Part shown: one piece after another, positions 55,720 to 64,000 of the stretch | Numbering within the stretch: the stretch's first letter is position 1 | How the letters are laid out: every line of letters begins with the position of its first letter | From: Homarus americanus | Lineage: Eukaryota; Arthropoda; Malacostraca; Decapoda; Nephropidae | NCBI RefSeq assembly: GCF_018991925.1 | Contig: NW_024756914.1 | Span: forward strand, 10,727,303-10,791,302 | DNA: 64,000 bases | Direction: 5' to 3' | Notes under the pieces: model-generated | Databases searched by the model: none | Seen by the model: only the letters and a program-made list of their open reading frames with translations | Told to the model about the DNA's origin: nothing | Position numbers and translations under genes: made by a program

Positions 55720-58700
55720 GAAAATATTATACTAGACTCTACATACTTATATGTATTAATTGTGAAGGATGGACGTTAGAGCAGGTAAGTGAAGTCCTCT
55801 TAACACAACAACAGCAGACTCAGAGGGTTGTCGACCTCGTGACCACACCCAGCATGACCCTCTATTACGGCCGGATCAATGGGTGATGAGGTAACTGCGC
55901 CTCTGATCTCCCCGTGAAAAACATACATTACGTATCTTTCCACTTTGTTTTATTTCTGTAGTGTTGTTAAATAATATTGTGCGGTGTGATGTTTATTTAT
56001 GTGGGGATTTCATCATTAGGAACATTTACTGGCTCAGAGTCTAGTTGTTATTATTATTATTAACAAGAACCGATTTGAAAATAATTCCCTTCATAACTCG
56101 GTTTAAAGACAGGGATAATTGATAGGATATGAGAAAGACGCACAACAAACGCAGGTTAATTTTACACACAGGACCTTGACAAGACACGAAGCTAATTCTA
56201 CGGTATCCTGTCCTATAGCAATTAACCGACTCAAAGAAGGCTGGAATATAAAGTGGGAAAATGACCTCAATTTTGCACTGAAGATGTACCATAGGTTAAT
56301 CGTTACCCTGTGCCTAGGTGCATATAAACAATAATGACGTAGAACTTTGAGAATCAGGAAACCGGTTTGCTTTATTCCTTATACTAAACACACGCTGTTA
56401 CCTCTAGCCTAGGAGATAGACGGCGGTGTCCCAGGTATACCATACCACCTGTGGCGGTACATGCACTCCATCCATCAGTTGTAGTGCAGTAATATTGACT
56501 GTAACTTGGACATAATTCCAAAACTACATTATTTGACAATGATCGGCAAAACCATGAAAATTCTATCACTAAATCATTCGACTTTCGATTTAAAAAGTAG
56601 ATTTCAAACGGTTCCTGGATTTGGTGTAAAAATGTGAGTAAATGTGTTTAAGCGGCGCGCCTAAAACAAAAAACTGGTTCTTGGGACGTTACTTGACGGG
56701 AACGGCGTTTAATTCACCAAGGGGAGGCTGCCAGCTGAAGGTTGGTACAGTATATAAAACGAAAGTTAAACTGGTTGAATTACCTTTAACCCTGTGACAC
56801 TGGGCCTTTGACGAGCATGACTAAACACAATAGGTTTCTGTTCATGACCTCTGGGAAACTATCTTCAAGTTTTTAGGTAACCTTACGTTACGTTTCAGAT
56901 AAAATACTAATATATAACAAGACAGACACAACCCGAGAAGAAATGTTCGACAAATTAACATTTTTAGAATTTTTGCCTAGTAAAAAACACTACCCAACAC
57001 GCATAGCCTAGAATTGGTTGTACACATTCCAAACACACACACACACACTCACGGTTAATACACCCCCCTTCCCCCACCACATGCTGTCTATACACCGCTC
57101 AAAACACATGTTCCTTTATGTATAATACATACACTCACCATTCAATCAAATCCTGCCCCACATACATACATACATACATCGCTCGATCACAACACAAAGG
57201 TAAAAAGCAGGTATGTGGGTCAGGTGAGACGTACGTGACTCAGAGGTAACCTGACCCAGAGGCCACCTGCCCGCATACCACACAAGTCAATGCTGGTGTG
57301 TGTGTGTGTGTGTGTGTGTGGGACGGGTGAGGGCTCACGCTAAGAATGTTCAGGTAGCTCTCACACTAATCAACCTCAGAAATAGTTTGGATGAGGAAGC
57401 GTCCCTGTAACCCTCCTTATATTTACTCAATCTCAGTATTTAAATGCCTTCAAGAATCTAGCTATACCTTCCAATGAGTGGGTGTACGGAGCACAAACCA
57501 GTACTACTATACTGATAAGATATAGCGACAAAGAATACAGTGTGGTAATGGTATAATTTAGAATAATTCATATTCATTTTGAATTGTCTTCGTAATTTTT
57601 ACTACACTGGTTGTTTTGATTTATGTAAAGGCAATCCAGTGACGAGGCTAAGCAAAAAAATCTGAAGCAGCAAGTAGGTCACGTCCGCGCCTGCGTCACC
57701 TCGGCAATTAACGACTAACATAATACTGGAAACTGAATCAGACGAGTTGTAGTTATTGCTTTCTTTAATTTGACCGGTTTGCTGTTGCTAAATTGTAATA
57801 AATATTTTAGTGTATATCCTGAAGAAATAGTGTATTTTGAATTTAACATTACCGCTAATAGCTTCGTGAGGAATGCTAATATCTAATTCTTTGTCAGTTT
57901 TGTTTGTGCTATTAAATAAACTAATTAATGATAATTATGGACCCTGTAACCCTTTCTCTTGTGAGACGCATTACAGTTTTGGCAGCTGCTTAGCTCAACA
58001 CCTAATATTGTTTTGGCGACCGCTCAGGTGCATCCGTATTTCAATTACTGTTGTGGCGAGTGTACAAGATGCTTGTATAACATTGTTTTGGAGAGCGACC
58101 AGACGCAGTTATGATACTGTTAGACTGTTGCCTGCCGAGCCTCCACTGCTGGTCCCTGTTGCTCGTGGAATAAATAATGGTTTACCACTCCCCACCATAA
58201 CCTAACCTTCAAAAAGAACAAGTTAAACGGTTGATCAACATTAGAATCACTTTACCAGATTTAAGTTAAACTTGTTTGACAACAGCCAAACCGCCTAATG
58301 TTTTCTTTTAGTGATAAAAGTAATAAAATGAACCTTATCTTTCAAATAAAAATTACCAAAGATAATTTATGAAGTCAGTGTCCACAAAGTAGTAAATCAA
58401 TATTACTTCGTTGTTATTGAAATTAAATTCAACCAATTTCTTGACAAAGGAGCTAGATTTTTCGTGCTCGGAGCTGTATACAACAAGTTTGTGCTTCGTA
58501 ATTCTCATATATTTTAAAGATCATAATTTATTAATATCAGGAAAGGTAATATAGAAGATCAGTAACAGTTTTATTTTTCTTCATTTTCTTGGAAGAAAAA
58601 AAATTGTTTACAGAGGTTGAGAATAATGGTAGAGGCGATAGTTGTCAGTTTGAAATGAACATCATGTAATTATCATCTTAATCGATCTTGCGGATGATTC

Positions 58701-60100
58701 ACAATAACGGTATTATACATCTTAATTATTAAAGGGCAAGTATAATAAAACATTCGTTATTTCTGCTCCTTTTCACTACATTCAAACACAAGTATGCGGT
58801 CTTTACCCAAGTAGTAGTGAATATGGATTGGTCGGAGTTTTCTTTATAACAGAACATGAGGTGCCACATTCTTACATAAATCAAAATGGAGTTAAACGCA
58901 CGAAGGCAGCTTTAAACGCGCAACTTCCACCTTCCTAGGATGACGAAGCAAGCATTGTGCCCTCCGTCAGCCTTCACTCCTCCCACCACACACTCCCAGC
59001 CGAGCCACTTTTGAGCACACTTGATAAATTCATACAGCCTAAGTTACTGCAAGTGACATTTGAAAAGGGACGATAGAGTGTTGCGTGTGGTGAGGCTTAT
59101 GTTGTGAAGAAGCCTTTACGCACTCCTGTAGCTACAAGACTGTGGTTAAGGTATTCCGTATCGCTTGTTTAGCCTTCAAGGTGTGGGCACAGTGAGATGC
59201 GCAGCGCAGGATATCAACCCTACAGTATGTATGTATTCAAGAATAAGACAGTAACAAGGTTCTTAGCTCCAACGGCAATACGTTTTAGTTTTTATGTAAA
59301 TACATGGAGCGTTCTGCGTGAGTTTTGAGCACACGTTGAAGTTACTAGTCACGTGCGACACATCATATCTCTGACTCAAATAATTAAATAAACAAGATTC
59401 CAGTGCTTTTATTGAAATATAAATCAAGGTCCTGCCGTAAACCAGAGCCATTACAGTTAGGTAATAAACCCCTTAATTAGTATTAGCTGGACAAGGTTTC
59501 CTGCCAAATGGTTCACTTACAGTAAACGGGATCTGGTAATAACGCCCAACTTGTGGTGACATCGTGCAGGCGAGCGCGAGCCTCTACTAGATTTATGGGC
59601 CAGATGACGTCTTTAAGGGCTAGTTTAGAGACACACAAATGACACACTACAGTTTCTTGAGTCTCTATGCGTAAAGGAGACGATAATAGCGTGTGCGTTG
59701 GACCAAAACTCAGTGTAAACCTTATGGTGACACCTACACAATAGTTCATGGTTGGCGTGGCATTGTTCCTCCCATAAAACATACATGTTCCCAAGACAGT
59801 ATCATACCAAATCATAACTTAGCATGTTAATGATAGTAATAGTGGTGTTACTCTACCTGAGTTGGGGTTATGTAAAGGTAAAAACGCATAGGTAAATACA
59901 TCCGGAGGCGGGTTGGTGATGGAAGTACAGTAGCTGTGAGGGATGCAGTAACTCGGTGTGACAGTGAATCCAGGAAAAAATGTCAGAAAAAAAGGCACAG
60001 AAAAAAACAAACCTAACCTACGTTCAATGCCATCATATATATAATGGATTGTCAATGTGTACAAGTTATGTGACTTTTTCCTGACTTTATTTCCGTTCAC
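55720..60100. other. Long AT-rich spacer, no convincing gene
   Basis: A perfect donor CAG|GTAAGT at 55782-55790 follows a five-codon ATG frame (55769). CA microsatellites lie at 57029-57048, a (GT)n run at 57295-57320. 57972-58095 holds four loose copies of a GTTTTGGCGACC-type repeat (period ~37 bp). None gives a supportable gene. Confidence 0.45.
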
Positions 60101-60102
60101 CT

Positions 60103-60405
60103 TGGTAGTTGGCAGCTACCAAACAGGGAGGTACTGGGAGGATATTGGTGTTGTCTAATGGTAGACCCTGCTGCCATGTGACCAAGTCCCAGGTTGTTGA
60201 TCTGACTTTCTGCCTCATTTACACACAATTGCAGGGTCTCAATTGTTTCTCTTACTTTGGCAACACAACATACATATATATATTGTTTCTCACTTGATTT
60301 GTTTTATTTTTCCATTTCTGTTTTTGTTTTTTTCAAAATTGTTTCGCCCCTCAGGCCCAGTGTGGGGCGGTGCTCGGGTGGACTAATCCCCATATAAAAT
60401 AAGTA
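60103..60405 (+). mobile_element. Dispersed head/microsatellite/tail repeat, copy 3
   Basis: Head GGTAGTTGGCAGCTACCAAA through GGGTCTCAATTGTTTCTCTT closely matches 8229-8400; the interior is T-rich rather than ATT-rich, and the tail (GTGGGGCGGTGCTCGGGTGG, CTAATCCCC) is shortened. GGTAG...CTACC at the head forms a small hairpin. Confidence 0.87.
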
Positions 60406-60409
60406 TGTC

Positions 60410-61115
60410 CAGTGATGTAAGGACTCATGATAGACCTTCCTGTTCATATAAAAACAAACTTACACCTTCCTGGTTTGTTAATGGGCCAAGGAAATTAATA
60501 AAACTATATTCGTCTGAATTATTAAAGAAGAGTTGCATAATTAGCAATGAACAGGTGTGAGCCAGCCAGAGTGTACAGGTGTGAGCACATCAACACGCTG
60601 ATCTAAATATACAACACATCACTAACATGAGCGTTGATTGGTTACAGCTAACTAACGGCTCACACTCCGGGTCTTTTTCTAATGTTTTACTCGCCTGACT
60701 GTGAGGTACACTGCGTTATGAATCACTCCCTTGGCACAACAGGTGTACAACAGGTTGAACTAATCCACTGTCTGATTCAACTTGAAATTTATATTTATTC
60801 GTTCAACAAACTACATATTGAAGGAGCCATGCCAAGTGTCTCATGTTTTCCATATCGACAAAGATCAACATGTAGCGATTTTTTTTCCTTTGCCGACTGT
60901 ACCTTTAAGACAGCTCCTCATAGCGCTACCTGCACCTGACCAAGCACAGGTGCGTTTAAGCAGTTAGTTCAAGTGATCATCTGGTATAATTTTACCCGAA
61001 TCAATAAGGTGAAGCAGAGATACACACCACCTCTGTCAGAGATGGAAAGCTTCAGCCGCGCTTTATCACACGGAGTAGAGTAAAACAAAATAAAAGATTC
61101 TCCAGATAATAAGTT
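60410..61115. other. Spacer, no convincing gene
   Basis: Mixed-composition unique sequence; a plus frame at 60682-60939 has a more balanced composition (ends CTFKTAPHSATCT) but no splice support. Confidence 0.45.
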
Positions 61116-61116
61116 T

Positions 61117-61256
61117 GGTGTGGCGTGAGGTGGTTTGGTGTGGCGTGAGGTGGTTTGGTGTGGCGTGAGGTGGTTTGGTGTGGCGTGAGGTGGTTTGGTG
61201 TGGCGTGAGGTGGTTTGGTGTGGCGTGAGGTGGTTTGGTGTGGCGTGAGGTGGTTT
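61117..61256. repeat. 20-bp tandem repeat (TTTGGTGTGGCGTGAGGTGG), 7 copies
   Basis: Seven perfect or near-perfect copies, with no visible divergence between them, which indicates very recent expansion. The minus-strand reading (HATPNHLTPHQTTSR) is an artefact. Confidence 0.97.
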
Positions 61257-61259
61257 ATT

Positions 61260-62245
61260 AGTGATTGACGGTCAACTGTCAAACAAACCCACGTGTAAAC
61301 TACGGAGTGATCTTTAACTGTAGAACTATCACACCAGAGGCTAGTTAAGTGCTCCAGCATCAATCACGGTCTCCCTTAACTGTGATGACAAAGAGGAAGA
61401 GTTCTCGACACACGTGTGTGGCCCGCAGCTGGCACTCCCACATAACTAGCTATACCGCTCCCAAGTTCACTGATCCTAACCACCACCACCACAACATATT
61501 ACGAACTAACCCACAAAAAATTTCAACCCGATTGACTTAAATCTACCTGACCTCAGCTGACCAAAGCTTAATTACCTAATTTCCTTGACCCAGCTACACC
61601 TTGCTTCACCTCACATTACCCCAAATAATCTGGCCTCGACTTGGAAGATTTTGGAATACTTTATAAATCTGATTATAAATTCATAAATATCTGTAATTAT
61701 TATATTATCAATGGAGTGACGTTACTATTGAAATAATGTTACCATAATAACGTGTCCTCCATCACACGACAATAAAATTCTGGCATTCGATATTGACTGA
61801 AAAAACTAATTATGGTAGACTGGACGACGCATCACCCCCCATCGCCTCTACGCCAAGCACAACTACTTCTACGAACCAGTTGTGCTTTTGTCGGAGTCTT
61901 AAAATAATTGACCTTATAGGACCTCATTCGTAAGTCGGGAACCGCTTATATAGACATACACAGGGACGGAAAGTATGTCCCCCCCCCCCCCAAAGTGGCC
62001 AGGAGCAAGCAATGGGAATAGCAACAATTAAATAGGAATATATGACAAAGCTGTGATTAATATTTACAAATATACTGGCAGCTGTACGGCGAGTTTAGGG
62101 AGTGACGACCACTGTTTAACACTTGTTATTGCCAGGTACTGTACAGGCGCGGTAAGAAGAGCCTTGTTTGGAAGATAAATTATGATTGTATAGGAAAGTT
62201 GATCCAAGAATAATCACAACCAAATGTAATGTGGTTATTTCTGTC
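61260..62245. other. Spacer, no convincing gene
   Basis: Includes a C11 run at 61980-61991 and no recognised genes or repeats. Confidence 0.5.
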
Positions 62246-62248
62246 CTT

Positions 62249-62249
<1 letters not shown>

Positions 62250-62295
<46 letters not shown>
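62250..62295. repeat. (GT)n microsatellite
   Basis: GT run of about 20 repeats ending in GCGTGCGT. 62300-63050 beyond it is unique AT-rich DNA without a recognised gene. Confidence 0.95.
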
Positions 62296-63050
62296 CGTCC
62301 CCAACATCAAGCCTCAATAAGATGCTTGCAGTTTAGTTCGTCTAGGTTAAAATTTTCGTCTACTTTAAAAAAAAAATAAGCACGTGAGACTTTAGTGGTC
62401 CCATTCGTGGTACTTCCCAAACATGAACCGTCTCGCATACAGAAGAGTCGTGTCTGCCTCTGGGCGACTCTTAAAACAATCCATGCAAGTCAATTTGGCG
62501 TTATGGTCGTTAATATTATGATAAAACAAGTTAAGGGCCAATTTTCAGGTGATTCAGTCTTAATTGCAGGTGTTATATTTATCTGCAATTACAGTATGAA
62601 TAACTCGCATACTTGAGCGATCTTGCGTTATATTTCTAACAATTCCATCCCGGCGCGGTGATAATCCGGGACAATGGTGGGCATCACAACACAACGCTCT
62701 CCTGAATTTACTCAACTTTTCAAAAAATTGGAAATACCTCGACCATGAAAACTGGAGCACCTTCTGTGAATAAAGTGGCAGCCATTGTGCGCGTCGTCGT
62801 CACCAGATATATTTCCTTCAACTTTTTTTTTAAGGTCAAACGTGAAATAGTTTAACAGGTCATGTAGGTCCTAACCCACCAGTACCCGCCAGTGTACTCA
62901 TTTACGGGTGTCTGCACGAGGGTTACGGTAACTGGGGACCCAATTCTCTGCTCGGGTTGGAAATACAACTCCTGATGATTCACTTGTAAAGCAAATACGA
63001 ATTACTGCCAACGTCTACTGAAGTTAAAAGTATAAAGCTGAACTCTACAC

Positions 63051-64000
63051 GAGGTAACCCAACCTAACGTAACCCAACCTAACGTAACCCAACCTAACGT
63101 AACCCAACCTAACGTAACCCAACCCGCAACCCCAACCTAACGTACCCAACTAACGTAGCAACCTGAAATGTGACCCAATTTTGGCCCTAAGTAACCCGGC
63201 CTGGCGTAACTGACCTAAAGAGTGACGGCCTAAACCTAAAACCTGAAACAACCCTGGCGTGGCCCAACCTAATTGTGACCCAACCTGGCGTGACTGACCT
63301 AAAGTGACCCCCTCGAAGCAACCCTAAAGCCAACCTAACCTCGTGGCTGTGACTGACCCCTGGCGCAACCTGACCTAATAACTCAGCCTCGCCAACCCAG
63401 CCTAAAAGTAACCCAGCCGTAACCCGTGACGACTGACCCTAAACTGTGACCCACCTAACGTAACCCAACCCTAACGTAAAGCAACCTAAAGAGTAACCCA
63501 CACCTAACGTAACCCAACCTAACACCTAAGTAGCAGCCCAACCTAACGTAACCCAACCGTAAACCCAACCTAACGTAGCCAACCCAACGTAACCCAACCT
63601 AACGTAACCCAGCCTAAGTAACCCAACCTAACGGTAACCCAACCCTAACAATGTACAACCTAAAGTAACCCAACCTAAAGTAGCCCCTAACGGTAACCCA
63701 ACCTAAAGTACCCAACCTAACGTACCCAACCTAACGTACCCAACCCGTAGCCTAAAACGTGACAACCTAACGGTAACCCAACCTAAAGTAATGTAACCCA
63801 ACCTAACGTGGCCAACCAGCCAACCCAACGTAACCCAAACTAGCCAACCTGCTTCAAAAGTAACCTAAAGTGACCTAAGTAACCCCACCTAAAGTAACCA
63901 AACCCAACGTAACCCAACCTAAAGTAAGTGGCAACCTAAAGTAGCCCAACCTAACGTAACCCAACCTAACGTAACCCAACCTAAAGTAACCCGACCTAAA
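63051..64000. repeat. Telomere-related satellite, 15-bp unit (AACCTAACGTAACCC)
   Basis: Tandem array running off the right edge. The unit is three pentamers, AACCT, AACGT and AACCC, each one step from the arthropod telomeric pentamer (complement TTAGG). The first copies (63056-63120) are almost perfect; the middle (63150-63440) is heavily degraded with AACCTAAAGTGACC-type variants; regularity returns after 63530. Confidence 0.93.

Noticed and set aside
55769..55784. Plus-strand five-codon ATG exon before CAG|GTAAGT
   Set aside because: Too short to carry a coding signal and no partner exon was seen.
57873..58205. 110-codon plus-strand frame
   Set aside because: Spans loose internal repeats, lacks splice support and shows no recognisable domain.

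Overview
The window is arthropod nuclear DNA, most likely from a decapod crustacean. The sequence shows isolated exon-like pieces with GT/AG splice signals, no operons or bacterial-type genes, very heavy micro- and minisatellite content, decayed non-LTR retrotransposons, hAT and Tc1/mariner-type elements, tRNA-derived SINE heads, and a CCTAA-related array at the right edge that resembles the arthropod telomere repeat. The decapod assignment is inference, based on overall character and on one SINE core that resembles those common in crustaceans.

Positions 1-25075 are a minisatellite desert. Seven unrelated arrays (1-1755, 2334-2900, 3550-5272, 5361-6800, 9702-10166, 17466-19939, 20490-25075) make up about half of it. 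Between them lie AT-rich spacer, a cluster of CRE palindromes, an E-box duplication, one copy of a dispersed head/microsatellite/tail element, a 3' fragment of a reverse transcriptase, and a possible promoter with a first exon near 9.0-9.3 kb. The very long open frames inside the arrays are artefacts of stop-free repeat units.

Positions 25076-36160 hold decayed transposons: a second RT relic, a roughly 2 kb hAT transposase pseudogene with a MITE inserted in it, and a non-LTR RT fragment on the minus strand with another MITE inserted in it. A two-exon gene candidate (30859-31865, plus strand) with matching splice phases lies between them.

Positions 36160-53000 are the most gene-like part. On the minus strand there are two coding-exon candidates with good donor sites (36162-36576 and 50489-50706) and a GC-rich promoter-like block near 48.2-48.4 kb. 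On the plus strand there is a 68-codon ORF behind an ETS-type motif (41963-42169) and a possible terminal exon (52214-52426). Between them lie three TA-flanked MITEs, a 1.3 kb inverted-repeat-bounded element containing a 300 bp hairpin, and a 20-bp minisatellite.

Positions 53000-64000 hold a second copy of the minus-strand non-LTR RT, two more copies of the dispersed head/tail element, two short minisatellites, long AT-rich stretches with no recognisable gene, and the terminal array, whose 15-bp unit is three pentamer variants of the telomeric repeat.

No complete gene with a confidently named product was found. Single exons of long-intron genes are easy to miss by eye, so the gaps should not be read as proven gene-free.
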